A stretch of DNA of 64,000 bases from Antilocapra americana (GCA_007570785.1 ML664161.1:42234472-42298471); one strand, 5' to 3'. Positions 1 to 11,148 are shown, counted from the stretch's first letter. Numbers and translations: made by a program. Notes: a model not told the origin generated them from the sequence alone.

Positions 1-1212
1 GGATTCAAATGTCAGAAGGAAATAAAGTCAAATGTCTTCCAGAATATGTGGCAGAAGTGAAAATTCATGTGAAGAGCTGTATTAGTACAGATTGGATATG
101 AACATTTTGCTAATGAGAATTCTCTACATAGCTCTGAGAGGATTTCAAATAAATTCTCAGTAATAGTTGGAGTAGAATTAAAAAAAAAGAAGTTGTAAAT
201 AATTTTTAATCCATATATATATATGGATATATATGCTACATATTTTGTGTGTGGACAATCCAGCTAGGTGTGTATGCAGCAGTGTCTACTTATTGGGGCA
301 GCTCTTTCTAGCTAGAGGAGAACCAGAGGTATGATGGAGCAGCTCATACCTGCTTGAGTCAATTGTTCAATTTTCAAAACTTTTGATTGCCAGTTGTTAA
401 ATCATTGATGACCGAAATCAGCCATGTTGTAAACACACCACAGAAATTAGCAAACTACAAATCAGGTTCTCTTCTGAGCACACTAAAGACTGAAGAATAG
501 GATCATTCATCTTCCTTTCCAGAGAGTACCATCAAGGAAGGACAGGAGTGATTGGGCAAATCCTACATTTTCTATCTTTTATTAAGAGTATACTAGAGTC
601 AGAAGTATATAGTATTAGAGTTGGATGAGCTCTTCGAGGTCCAGAAATGAAAACTGACTTGCCCAAGATTTTCATAAAGCTGGACTGATCATGCAGGGAG
701 TCTGAGGAAACACCAAGTTTTCTTATCCTCACCTCTTACTTTCTGGAAATGCATGGAGCACTGGATTATTCAGGATGGTATATTTTCATCTCTTCTTCCT
801 CTCACATCAAGGAAAGCTCCTGCTGGTAAGGCCAGATCACTCTCTTGTGCCAGAGCTCAGCTCATAAAATGCTATTAAGTGAATTACTGATGACCTAATT
901 CCCAGCTGCAGGACACATTCCATTAGAGGCAGGCTGGCTGCCAAGTAGTGTCAGCGGTGACTGGATGGCAGGAGTGATTGAAACCATCCTGCGTTGGATG
1001 GCTGGGCCTTGGAGAATGCAGTTCCTGGTGGGGAGGAGGTGCTCCTTTTTCCCAACATCAGTCCCAGGTCTTTTTCTGGGAACTGAATTCATCAGTTTCA
1101 AAGAGAACTTTCCTGAAATACACAGGCTCACCATTACAGAAGCAACTAAAGTAGTGATTCCCTTATCATAAATATCTAGAATCAGCAGCAGCTTTAACCA
1201 CTGTGACACATT
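1..1212. other. single-copy sequence, no gene seen
   Basis: No coding exon or clear young repeat was recognised. The stretch has a short AT dinucleotide run near 213-236. At about 605-690 a weak match resembles the minus strand of a MIR3-type SINE: a 'tagtattagagttgga'-like start followed by 'gacttgcccaag'. The open frames here are short and show no recognisable domain. Confidence 0.5.
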
Positions 1213-1454
1213 GCTCCAAAACTTTGGTCACCTGATGCAAAGAGCCAACTCACTGGAAAAGACCCTGATGCTGGGAAAAATTAAGAACAGGAGGAGAAAG
1301 GGAAGACAGAGGATAAGATGGTTGTATGGCATCACCAACTCAATGGACAAGAGTTTGAGCTACTAGACATACTGAACGACAGGGAAACTTGGCATGCTGC
1401 AATCGATGGGGTCACAAAGAGTGAGATTTTACTTAGTGGTTGAATAATAACAAC
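1213..1454 (+). mobile_element. BovB LINE, 3'-end fragment
   Basis: This is the last ~240 bp of a BovB (RTE-clade) retrotransposon. The run 'actttggtcacctgatgc', the 'gatgctggga' block and the terminal 'ggggtcacaaagagt' block are in order. The copy is heavily 5'-truncated and diverged. It ends in an AAC-rich tail (about 1444-1454), not poly(A), as expected for RTE elements. No convincing target-site duplication is visible. Confidence 0.85.
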
Positions 1455-1683
1455 CCATAGCACCAATGTGCAAGTATTGTTTTGCCATCCACATTGTTAT
1501 TTCTTTCTTGCTTGTATTCATTGTCAGGTTGTCTATCCTCCTACTTACATATTTCATCTTTTCCAAGCACAATGAGTTCTTAGTTGGTGATATGGTGGGG
1601 AAGAGTAGAAACAATATGGGCTATTTTTAATTTACCTAAATACTCCACACATAAGAGTTGGGTAAGTACTTGCTGTTTTTCTT
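1455..1683. other. single-copy spacer
   Basis: No repeat or coding signal was recognised between the BovB tail and the start of the L1 fragment. Confidence 0.4.
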
Positions 1684-1806
1684 TTTTTAAATTGAAGTAT
1701 AGTTGATTTACAGTGTTGTGCTACTTTCAAGTATAGGGCAAAGTGATTCATATATATATATATATACATACATATATATGTATGTATATATGTATACATA
1801 TACACA
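1684..1806 (-). mobile_element. older L1 3' UTR fragment with AT/TATG-rich simple repeat
   Basis: Read on the minus strand this is the terminal 3' UTR of an artiodactyl L1: 'attgaagtatagttgattta' followed by the 'gcaaagtgattca' block. It then runs into an expanded TATA/TATG simple repeat (about 1748-1806). The same L1 appears to resume at 3194, so it was split by later insertions. Confidence 0.75.
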
Positions 1807-1820
1807 GTAATATAAACTAT

Positions 1821-2024
1821 GGGCTTCCTTGGTGGTTCAGACTGCCTGCAATGCGGGAGACCCAGGTTCGGTCCCTGGGTCAAGAAGATCCCCTGGAGAA
1901 GGGAATGGCAACACACTTCAGTATTCTTGCCTGGAGAATTCCATGGACAGAGGAGCCTGGCAGGCTACTGTCTGTGGGATCAGAAAGAGTTGGATGTGGC
2001 TAAATGAATCTCTGTCTTCTTTTT
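1821..2024 (+). mobile_element. Bov-tA SINE
   Basis: A tRNA-Glu-derived head begins 'gggcttccttggtggttcag' and carries the B-box-like 'ggttcggtccc'. The Bov-A body follows, with 'cttgcctggagaattccatgg'. A diverged 13-bp target-site duplication, 'taatataaactat' at 1808-1820 and 'taatacaagctat' at 2025-2037, differs at two positions. The right duplication touches the 5' end of the next BovB, so this SINE landed at or next to that junction. Confidence 0.9.
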
Positions 2025-2037
2025 TAATACAAGCTAT

Positions 2038-3193
2038 GAGATCAAATTGCCAACACCTGCTGGATCATAGAGAAAGCGAGAGAATTCCAGAAAAACACTC
2101 TGTTTCATTGACTACATTAGTCTTTGGCTATCTGGATCATAACAAACTGTGGAAAACTCTTAAAGAGATGGGAATATCAGACCATCTTAACTGTCTCCTG
2201 AGAAACCTGTATGCAGATCAAGAAGCAACAGTTAGAGCCTTATATCGAACAACTTACTGGTTCAAAATTGAGAACCAACCAGCCAGTACAACAAGGTTGT
2301 TTATTGTTATCCTGTTTATTTAACTGATATGCAAAGGACATTGTGCAAGATGCCGAGCTGGATGAGTTACAAGATGGAATCAAGATTTCTGGGAGGAATA
2401 TCAACAACCTCAGATATGCAGATGATACCACTTTAATGGCAGAAAGTGAAGAGGAATTACAGAGTCTCTTGATGAAAGCGAAAGAGCAGAGTGAAAAAGA
2501 TGGCTTAAAAATCAATATAAAAAATAACTAAGATCATGGCATCTGGTCCGATCACTTCATAGCAAATAGAAAGGGAAAAGTTGGAACAGTGACAGATTTC
2601 CTCTTTTGGGACTCTAAAATCACTGCAGATGGTAACTACAGCCATGAAATTAAAAGACGATTGCTTCTTTGCAGGAAAGCTGTGACAAAACTAGATAGTT
2701 ATTAAAAAGCAAAGACAGCACTTTGCCGACAAAGGTCTGTATAGTCAAGACTATGGTCTTTCCAGTAATCATGTACAGATATGAGAATTAGACCATAAAG
2801 AAGGCAGAGCGATGAAGAATTGATGCTTTTGAACTGTGGTTCAGAAGAAGATGCTAGAGGGTCCCTTGGATGTCCAGGAGATCAGACCAGTCAATCCTAA
2901 AGGAAATCAACACTCAATATTCACTGAAAGGACTGATGCTGAAGTTGAAGCTCTAGCTCTTACACCATCTGATACAAAGAGCTGACTCATTGGAAAAGTC
3001 CCTGATGCTGGGGAGGATTGAAGGCAAAAGGAGAAGAGGCCGACAGAAGATGAGATGGTTAGATGGCATTCAATGCACGTGAACTTGGGCAAACAGTCTC
3101 TGGGAGATGGTGAGGGACAGAGAGGCCTGGTGTCCTGCAGCCCACAGGGTGGAAAAGAGTCAGATATGACTTGTCAACTGAACAACAACAAAA
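2038..3193 (+). mobile_element. BovB LINE, 5'-truncated, RT to 3' end
   Basis: About 1.15 kb of BovB starts inside the reverse transcriptase region and runs to the 3' end. The RT catalytic motif reads YADD at 2415-2426. The reading frame is broken by stops and frameshifts (translatable pieces at 1829-2323 and 2343-2531), so it is a dead copy. An internal segment upstream of YADD is shortened, around 2255-2320. The element ends in 'aacaacaacaaaac', an AAC-type tail. It lies inside the minus-strand L1 of 1684-3716. Confidence 0.92.
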
Positions 3194-3716
3194 CGCATCT
3201 GTTAATCCCAAATTCCTAATTTATCCCTCCCAGTCTTCCCCTTTGGTAACCATAAATTTGTTTCTTATGTTTGTGAGTGTGTTTCTGTTTTGTAGATAAG
3301 TTCATTTGTATAATTTCCTTTGGATTCCACATATACGTGACATCATATGATATTTCTCCTTTTCTAACTTACTTCACTTAATATGATAATCTCTAGGTCC
3401 ATTCACGTTGCCACAAATAAAAAGGGTATTATTTTATCCTTTTTTCTATGGCCAAGTATTATTTCGTTGTATGTATGTACCACACCTTCTTTATCCATTT
3501 ATCTCTCCATGAATATTTAGGTTGTCTCTATGTCTTGGCTATTGTGAATTGTGCTGCTATGAATATTGGAGGTACAAGTATGTTTTTTAATTAGAGTTTT
3601 CTCTGGATATATGCCCAGCAGTGAGATCATATTATAACTCCATTTTTAGTTTTTTAGGGAACTGCCACGCTGCCTTCTGTAGTGCCTTCATCAGTTTACA
3701 TTCAATATATGGGTAT
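3194..3716 (-). mobile_element. older L1, 3' UTR and ORF2 end
   Basis: On the minus strand this matches the 3' UTR and end of ORF2 of an artiodactyl L1. Landmarks in + reading order are 'gcatctgttaatcccaaatt', 'tctctaggtccattcacg', 'gttgtctctatgtcttggct' and 'tctggatatatgcccagcag'. It continues the fragment at 1684, with a stretch of L1 missing or lost between them. ORF2 is decayed. Confidence 0.85.
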
Positions 3717-3963
3717 TGGTTTGGGGGAAAACACATAATAAATGGAAATTAGATAAATCCCATGTGAGTCATTTTTTGTTGATATTTACTCTTCTCAGAA
3801 CTGGTATAAAAGTTAAATTAAATCAAGCACTTTGTAATCTATAAAATAACACAATAAATGTAAAAATTTTGTTAGAAGTTAAAGAGAAAATGGGAAAGTA
3901 CTTACATTTCAAAGGAACTTTGGATTCAGTTAGCCTATGTAAGTATGGAAAATGATTTAGCAG
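3717..3963. other. single-copy spacer
   Basis: AT-rich sequence without a recognised repeat or coding signal. Confidence 0.4.
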
Positions 3964-4140
3964 AACTAACACTGGACCAGAGTCAGGGAACCTGGGTGTA
4001 AATGTCAGCTTCACAGGAGAGCAACTCTGATCTTAGGTAAGTCGTGTATCTCCTCTTGACTCCTACTTCCTCATCTGTGAAATGTAAAAGTAGGTTGGAT
4101 GATCCCCATACCCTTTCTAGCTCTGTGATTTCCATCTCTA
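3964..4140 (+). mobile_element. MIR-type SINE relic
   Basis: An ancient mammalian MIR (MIR3-like): 'gaacctgggtgtaaatg', then 'cttaggtaagtc', 'cctcatctgtgaaatg' and 'ctagctctgtgattt' in the canonical order and spacing. Diverged, with no target-site duplication visible. Confidence 0.75.
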
Positions 4141-4433
4141 AAGCAAAATTCAAGCAAACTGGAAAGTTCCCTCGTTCATTATTCACATCCTATTTCATTT
4201 AATGCTGAAGATAGGCCATCCTATGTAGTTTTTTCCTTTCATCTCTTTTTTCTCTAACTTTTACCCTCTCCATCTTTTCATTATTTACAACTCATTCCCT
4301 CCTTTTATGACTTTTATTTTGTCTCGACTATCTCTGCTTCAGGCTCTCGGTTGTGTTACGCAGCCACTCCTTAAATTACCAAACCCTTCTAGTCACAACG
4401 TCACGCCACACTGACCACCACTACCACAGTGCA

Positions 4434-4643
4434 GGGCTTCCCAGGGGGCTCAGTGGTAAGAATCTGCCTGCCAGTGCAGGGGATGCGGGAGACGCAGGTT
4501 TAATCCCGGGGTTGAGAAGATCCCCTGGCGAAGGAAATGGCAGCCCACTCCGGTATTCTTGCCTGGGTAGTCCATGGACAGAGGAGCCTGAGGGGCTGCC
4601 GTCCGTGGGCTCACAAAGAGCTGGACACGACTGAGCACACACA
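4434..4643 (+). mobile_element. Bov-tA SINE
   Basis: Complete head and body: 'gggcttcccagggggctcag', 'cttgcctgggtagtccatgg' and the terminal 'gctggacacgactgagc'. The tail is ACAC-rich. Both the minus-strand and plus-strand open frames over it are accidental. Confidence 0.92.
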
Positions 4644-5944
4644 CCTCAAAACGTACTGTGTAACTGCATTTCACTTTTTGGATGAATGAGGTATCCATGT
4701 GTCTGTGGGTGTTTATTTGAAGTTAAGAAGGCAGAGGCTTTTATCAATTACCCAGAAGCTTGGCAGAGTGGCCTTAAGGGAAGTAAACAAGGAGTCCAAA
4801 GATTCTGTGGTAAACTGTGACTGAAAATTTAAAAAAAAAAAAATGAAAAGAATGAGAGCAAGCAGACTCTTGGCATTCTGTGCTTTTGTTGTAGTTGGGT
4901 TTTTTTTTTTTTCATCTAAAAATTGCTAATATTCTGCTACATTGCCAAAACTCTGGCGAGACGTTTTTATTATAGATATATTCCTTAATCAACTGAGAGT
5001 AGGACCTAGAAAACAAACCCTTAGTAATCAATATCTCAGTGACATAGAAACGATGACTAATTTGAGCATATGTGGCTTTCTTCTTTTCCTCTCCTTTCTA
5101 AGAAATAACTGCCCCCCTTTAGTCCTATAAACTCATGATATCTTCTATCCCAAGGCTTACAGCCAAAATTACAGCCTTTGGCTTCCCTGTCCTTTAATGC
5201 ATTTCTGAATTTTTCCTAATTTTAGAGTGAAAACTAGAAGGCTCATGACTGAACAACATGCACCAAACTCAGGCCATACATGACAGGTATTTCAGAAATT
5301 TCTCCAGCATATTCTCCCGTGATGTTATTATTTATCTCTTCATTCCTACATATCATGACTCTGAAAAGGAGCTCCAGCTGGCACACATTCTTCTTTATTT
5401 CAGTCCTATCTCAACTGGGCAAATTTCTTAATGCCCTTCATACTCATATAGTTCTTACTCAGCCTGATGTATTCTGAAGCATTCTTACAATTCTAGCCTC
5501 TGGGTCTATTTTAAAATTAAACCAGTATAGCTTTTGAAACTCTAATATCAAAATATTGTGATTTAGTGAGTGGTAAAATGGAATACAGGCTAAGCTAGGA
5601 CCAACAAAAGTCCCTTATAAATCTTGGCAATAGAAATAATAAGTTATCAGAGAGAAAGATGTGAAAAATTAGCCCAATGTGTCACTTGACAGACAATTTT
5701 GCAGACTTGGCATTTTATATCAGGCAATTTGGAAAACTTCTTTTTCTATTCTGTCCCTACAGAGGTTTTGCCTGTATTTCTCTTTTGTGTCAATTATAAA
5801 AGGCTGGACTCCAGAGGCATTTAATATAAACTGTTCTTTTTTCCCTATATTATAATTAATTTTACTTTCCCTAGAATTCCCATGGTACTGATTACCTGCT
5901 GCCTGGTACTATTGATCATTTGTAAGCATATCTGTCACCCCAAT
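4644..5944. other. single-copy sequence with poly-A and poly-T runs
   Basis: No gene or named repeat was recognised. There is an A run near 4830-4843 and a T run near 4899-4912. Short open frames (for example 4942-5130 and 5280-5477) have no domain, no splice context and AT-driven composition, and are not called. Confidence 0.45.
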
Positions 5945-6040
5945 CAGAGTGTATGCCCCTTGAAGGCAAAGACCATTTCACTCACTTTGCACCCACTGGG
6001 CTCATAGTAGACATCAGAAAGTGTATATTAAATTGAATTG
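5945..6040 (+). mobile_element. L2 LINE 3'-end relic
   Basis: The phrase 'ccttgaaggcaaagaccat', the 'cactcactttgcacccac' block and 'gggctcatagtagacatcag' follow the order of the mammalian L2 3' end. Short and diverged. Confidence 0.6.
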
Positions 6041-7354
6041 CTTTCTCTGTGTAAGACTGGCAGGCACTCTGATGGTTTATAATGGTTTTTTCTTTTTTCA
6101 AACACTTCCTTTTTTGGTGCAAACTCCACGTGACTCACAGTTATCTAGGGCAGTAAGTAATGTTTAAGTGATTATAGCAGAAAGCGGAGATTCCACCAGC
6201 ACTCTGGGAATTTCAGCCAGAAATCAGCAGAGCCACCTGCTTAATATTTTAAAGAAGCAGCACAGTCGTTTCATAGAGGTTTCTGCCATCGATCCCCTCT
6301 GAGGATTCATTACTCAGCCACATTTAGCATTCAGTAGGTCAGACCTTTATTCAAGATGACATCATCTGTGCAATTCAATCTTCGCATATATTCTGCCCAA
6401 CCACCAACTCTTCCTCCTCCCCCAACCTTTCACTAGGGATTCAGCCAATAAATAGCAGGTAATCTGGAGCCTAAAGCTTTTTACTTAGTGCCATTGCAGG
6501 GGGAAGGGTGGAGAGGGAAAGATAACCTTGCAGCCCCTCCTTCAACTGCAGTGAACCTTTTAGACTCGGGTCTCCAGCAGAGCAAAAAGTCTCCATTCCT
6601 CCAAGGAAATGAAAGAGACTAGCAGCTAGGAGCCCAGACAAGGACAGGGTTTCCCAGTTTCCTGGGGAACTCTGTCCCTTACAACCTGAAATCAGACACG
6701 AGCCTTTAGAAGATACTCCTCACATGTGAAATAAGCACCCCTCTGCCCCTGCTGCTTTTTCTTTGAGTTCTTCTGTGAGCGTGAGGTGACTCAGTAATGG
6801 GATTTTTCTTTTTCTCGTTTGAGTCCTTGAACACTCACATGCTCGTTTCTACCATCCTCCCTTTTTTTACGTCCTCTTTCCCGGTTTTGCCTTATTTAAA
6901 TACAAACGCTAGGTTTCCCTCCTGCTAGCTGCCACTGACTTCAAGTAGGGTCTCCATGGAAACCAGAAGGCTTACACTGCAGCCCCAGTAAGGAATGCGG
7001 TAGAGGCTTGGCAGGGTCTGGGGGAGCTGCAAGGAGACCCTCCCTGTGTTAAGGTGAACCTGCTAAAGAATAAATTGCATTCAGGAAGAAGGTATAAAAT
7101 GAGGTAGAAACAGAAAGAGCTGAGATTCTTTCTCAATTTTGGTTTCAACCTAGAAACGTTCAAAGGAGAAAACAGCTGGAGAAATCCCAAGGTCCTTGCA
7201 TTGGTCAGTTTCTTCTGTACTCAGTCGAGCTCAGCCTGATGTGGGGATTTAGGGGAGTCAGTCTCTGTGTTTAGTTGCAATGAAGCAGCTGTCAAGCCCT
7301 ATTCAAAATGGAAGGGAGCCAAGACACTGCACTCCTCCGGTGTGCCTGGATATT
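6041..7354. promoter_or_regulatory. single-copy stretch, weak candidate regulatory region
   Basis: This is the longest repeat-poor, relatively GC-rich stretch. It holds an overlapping E-box/AP-1-like site CACGTGACTCA (6127-6137), an almost symmetric CRE/AP-1-like GATGACATCATC (6355-6366), a CCAAT followed by an AATAAATA run near 6444-6456, and a consensus AP-1 TGACTCA (6787-6793). Such short motifs are expected by chance, so this is only a candidate enhancer. No transcription unit is visible next to it. Confidence 0.2.
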
Positions 7355-7525
7355 CTACATATTCACTCATTTTATCCTCAAGAGGTGGCATGATCACTCC
7401 TATTTTATAGACAGGGGAACAGGCTCAGAGATGTTACTCTTCAAAGTTGATAGCTACTAAGGACAGAAATTTGGACTCAAGTCTATGATCATGAAAGTCC
7501 AGATTTTTTTCCAATTACAGTCTGA
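7355..7525 (-). mobile_element. MIR SINE relic
   Basis: On the + strand it reads as the reverse of MIR: 'ttcactcattttatcctca', 'tcctattttatagacagggg', 'ctcagagatgtta', then the 'agctactaaggacagaaatt' block. Order and spacing match the core and 3' half of MIR. Confidence 0.75.
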
Positions 7526-8087
7526 GCTTCCTTGCTCATTTTTTTCCATAAGGAATTTACTGTAGGTGAATCTCTCTCACATCTTCATTGAAAAGAAGAT
7601 CATGACAACTGTTCACAAAGAGACTAGAGTAGACATTCAGCAACGCTGGGTTGAGTCTGTGAAGTCTAGAAGTGACTGAGTTGGGGATGGTCTTACCTGT
7701 TCATGACAGTGCCAAGAGAGGGTCTGAAGATGCAGGCTTTCTAAGAAGCTCTTGGGATCATGTACATGAGAAAGTGGTGGATAGTTATTCTGTCCATAGC
7801 GTCACACTTGATATAAAGCCTTGAAGGAAACTAGACCTCCAGAGTGGCCATGAAGCCCAGTAGGACCCTTTGGGACACCCCTTCCTTCACACACACTATG
7901 TCCACCATCTCTTGAAGTAAAAAGTTTTCCTTCAGGTCTTCCTTCAGTCTCAAAAGGCTGGCTCAAGGCTTAATGATCAAGAAAATGTGAATAAGTAGTA
8001 ACAAAGACTAGCTGTTGTGTCACGAATCTAGCCATTTAAACAAGAGATCAGCCATATAGAACAGTACTGGACATTTAGATCCTCCCT
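7526..8087. other. single-copy sequence
   Basis: No repeat, exon or RNA gene was recognised. Confidence 0.4.
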
Positions 8088-9112
8088 GAAGTGCTTCACT
8101 GGTCATTCAGTTGGTAAAGAATCTGCCTGCAATGTAGGAGACTCTGCTTCAATTCCTGGTTTGGGAAGATCCCCTAGAAAAGGATACCCACTCCAATATT
8201 CTTGGGCTTCCCTTGTGGCTCAGCTGGTAAAGAATCCACCTGTGGAATGCAAACTAGTACAGCCACTATGGAGAACAGTGTGGAGATTCCTTAAAAAACT
8301 GTAAATAGGCCTGTCATATGACCCAGCAATCCCACTGCTGGGCATACACATGGAGGAAACCAGAATTGAAAGAGACACGTGTACCCCAATGTTCATCGCT
8401 GCATTGTTTACAACAGCCAGGACATGGAAGCAACCTAGATGCCCATCAACTGACGAATGGATAAGAAAGCTGTGGTACATATACACAATGGAATATTACT
8501 CAGCATTAAAAAAAAATTCATTTGAATCAGTTCTACTCAGGTAGACAGAACTGGAGCCTATTATCCAGAGTGAAGTAAGCAGAAGGAAAAACAAAAATAC
8601 AGTATACTAATGCATATATATGGAATTTAGAAAGATGGTAATGAGAACCCTGCATGCGAGACAGCAAAAGGAACGCAGACGTATAGAACAGTCTGGTGGA
8701 CTCTGTGGAAGAGGGCAAGGGTGGGATGATATGGGAGAATGGCATTGAAACATGTTAATTATCATATGTGAAATCAATCGCCAGCCCAAGACTGATGCTC
8801 GGGGCTGGTGCACCGAGATGACCCAGGGGGAGGGAATCGGGAGGGAGGAGGGAGGGGGCTTCTGGAGGGGGAGCATATGTATACCCATGGCGGATTCATG
8901 TCAATGTATGGCAAAACCAACACAATAAAGTAAAGAAAATTAAAAAAAAAAAAAAGAATCCACCTGTGAAGAGAAGACCTGGGTTTGATCTCTGGGTTGG
9001 GAAGATCCTCTGGAGAAGGGAAAGGCTACCCACTCCAGTATTCTGGCCTGGAGAATTCCATTAACTACAGTCCATGGGGTCACAAAGAGTTGGACATGAC
9101 TGAGTGACTTTC
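8088..9112 (+). mobile_element. dimeric Bov-tA SINE, interrupted by L1
   Basis: A first tRNA-headed unit (about 8088-8203) ends 'ccaatattctt' and runs directly into a second unit starting 'gggcttcccttgtggctcag' at 8204. The second unit is cut at 8244 by the L1 at 8245-8952. It resumes at 8969 and ends 'acatgactgagtgactttca' near 9112. The joined 'tattcttgggcttccc' arrangement is a known dimeric form of this SINE family. Confidence 0.9.
8245..8952 (+). mobile_element. young ruminant L1, 5'-truncated 3' end
   Basis: The last ~0.7 kb of an L1 covers the end of ORF2 ('cccagcaatcccactgctgg', 'atgttcatcgctgcattg', 'gaatattactcagcat'), the G-rich 3' UTR (about 8820-8875) and a poly(A) tail from 8942. 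A perfect 16-bp target-site duplication, aaagaatccacctgtg, lies at 8229-8244 and 8953-8968. ORF2 here is only a tail piece and cannot encode an enzyme. Truncation and tail are typical of L1 target-primed insertion. Confidence 0.95.
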
Positions 9113-9630
9113 ACATGGCTGAAGGACACAGATAACAATATCTGATGCACATTCATAGCTGTTTTTATAGAAATCAGACTCACACCAGATGGAAACTGCT
9201 TGCCACAAGTATTCAAACTTGAGTCTGACTGGGACCAGAAGGATGATGATGTTGGCTCCTGAAACATCATCCTGTTATCTCACCACCAATCAATTAGAAG
9301 AACATGAGCTGATCAGGGACCATGCAACCCACATTCCTAATGTTGCCTTCTTTAAAACAAAACAATACCCTTCCCTGAGAGCAATTGAGGAGTATGGATC
9401 TTTTGAGCATGAGCTGCTTATTCATTTTGCTTTAGAGTCTATAATAAAGTCTATACTTTTCTTCTCAGCTGGTGTCAGTAGACTAGCTTTGCTTTTGTGT
9501 TGGATGAGTGGAACCAAGTCCAGGTTAGGTAACAGCCCTATCTTGTTGGATCTCTACTTCCCCTTCTCTTGTTTGAGATAACACACCCCAATTCTCCTTT
9601 GATTTCTTTTCTTGGTATATTAAGGATCCT
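9113..9630. other. single-copy sequence
   Basis: A 130-codon open frame at 9189-9581 has no recognisable domain and no splice-site context. It is treated as chance. No repeat was recognised. Confidence 0.4.
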
Positions 9631-10106
9631 TGTATTAGTTTCCCTTAGTGCTGCGGTAACAAATTACCACAAATTTGTTGATTTAAAACAACATAAATTT
9701 ATTATCTTACTGTTCTGGACCTCAGAAGTCTCAGTGCACAAAAGCCAAGGTATGGATTGTGTTCTATTCCTTCCGGAGGCTCTAAGGAAGAACCCATTCT
9801 TTTCCTTTTCCAGCTTTTAGAGGCTGCTCACTTTCCTTGACTATTTCCTCTTCAAAACCAGCATTAGTATCACTCCCACCTCTATTGTCATATTTTTCCT
9901 CTGGCCCTGACCCTACTGACTTCTTCTTTTAACCCCTGTGATGACCTTGAGCCACCTGAATAATCCTGGATAATCTCTTCATTTCAATATCTTTAATTTA
10001 CTTACATCTGCAAAGTTTCTTTTGTCATCTAAGGTAATATATTCACAGGTCTGAGGGATTGGGATAAAAGTATCTTTGGGGGGGCATTATTTGGTTTACC
10101 ATAACT
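9631..10106 (-). mobile_element. MLT1-type ERVL-MaLR solo LTR
   Basis: The + strand begins 'tgtattagtttcccttagtg' and has 'ggtaacaaattaccacaaat', 'aacaacataaatttattatc' and 'gttctggacctcagaagtc'. It ends with 'cacatctg'-like, 'aggtaatatattcacaggt' and 'tttaccataac' blocks. This is the reverse complement of an MLT1 LTR from an old endogenous retrovirus-like family. At about 476 bp it is near full LTR length. No internal retroviral region is attached, so it is a solo LTR. Confidence 0.85.
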
Positions 10107-10359
10107 GTATGTCTTTTCTATCTTAAAAATGATGATCTATTTTCAACCTTTTGTCACGCTTATCTCTTTCCCACAATAGTCAAGTTTTTGTTTTGTTTTT
10201 CTTTACAAAAACTAATTCATATTTGCTGTCTCTTTTTCCTCACTCACCATTCACATAATTCTCTGTTACTACTGGCTTCTGATCTCTTCATGATACAAAA
10301 ACTATTCTGTCCAAATTAAAACATTACCTTCAAATTTCCCATTTTGGTTGACATTTACC
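10107..10359. other. single-copy spacer
   Basis: T-rich sequence without a recognised element. Confidence 0.35.
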
Positions 10360-10370
10360 AGTCTATTCTT

Positions 10371-11137
10371 TTTTTTTTTTTTGCATTTTTTTCAAAATAG
10401 GTATTTATTATTAAAAAATTAAACAAACTGGCTTATTACTCACAAATTATCATGAAAAAAATTTAAATGATTTGTCTCCCCCCTCCAAGAAAGTATGTTT
10501 TATCTTCATAATCTTTTCTGGCAGACATTTTGACAGCATAGGAAAAAAAACCACAAATATTCCACGTCACTTTGTTAGGATTTATGATATAGCAGAATAC
10601 AGAATCACTATGGTGAATCATAAAAAAAAAAACCCACATTTTTTCCTTCATGTTCAAGTGTTTTTTGAAGTTATATAAACAGTGAAGATTACAAAATAAA
10701 TAGTAAACAAACACCTGTGTAATTTCAATTTTGTGCAAGAAATTATTATACATTTTTTTTCATTTTGTTTCAGCCTTTCCATAACACTTTTAAGAGCAAA
10801 GCTGAAAAGTTTCCAGTTACTTGAAGCATCAAAAACCTATTATATATTGAAAAACCTGTAAAGGCAGCATCATTTAAATAGTGGTTAACTCACAAATAGG
10901 AGTAGGACAACCACAACCAACCTTACAGCCACTCAGGCGTCTCATAGAGCTGCTCTCAGTGAGGCCCTTGGATTCTGTAAGGAGAGTCGCTTCAGTTCTG
11001 ACTTTGTTGCACTTTAAGAAAGCACCCAGATGCCCTGGGCTGCATCCTTGCTCCTCATGGTCTTCTAACAACTGTCAGAGGCTCCGCCAGGGTTCTACCT
11101 AGTATCTGAAGCTGGAGACTGAGATGCCTGAGATGCT
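10371..11137 (-). pseudogene. processed retrocopy of an mRNA 3' end, parent gene not identified
   Basis: The + strand shows a T run at 10369-10382, which is the minus-strand poly(A) tail. A 'tttatt' about 10403-10408 reads aataaa on the minus strand, some 20 bases before the tail, as for a real polyadenylation signal. The 767-bp body has no repeat signature. An 11-bp perfect target-site duplication, agtctattctt, lies at 10360-10370 and 11138-11148. Together these mark L1-mediated retroposition of a polyadenylated transcript. The body looks like 3' UTR: it is AT-rich, with many stops and long A and T runs. At its minus-strand 5' end (about 11085-11137) a short open stretch could be the end of a coding region. 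I do not recognise the parent gene. Confidence 0.8.
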
Positions 11138-11148
11138 AGTCTATTCTT

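Noticed and set aside
1829..2323. 164-codon plus-strand frame
   Set aside because: It runs from a Bov-tA SINE into truncated BovB RT sequence; a chimera of two retroelements with no start context or full domain.
8245..8952. L1 ORF2 tail as a coding gene
   Set aside because: Only the last part of ORF2 and the 3' UTR are present.
9189..9581. 130-codon plus-strand frame in single-copy DNA
   Set aside because: No recognisable domain, no splice signals and no codon pattern; random frames of this length occur at this base composition.
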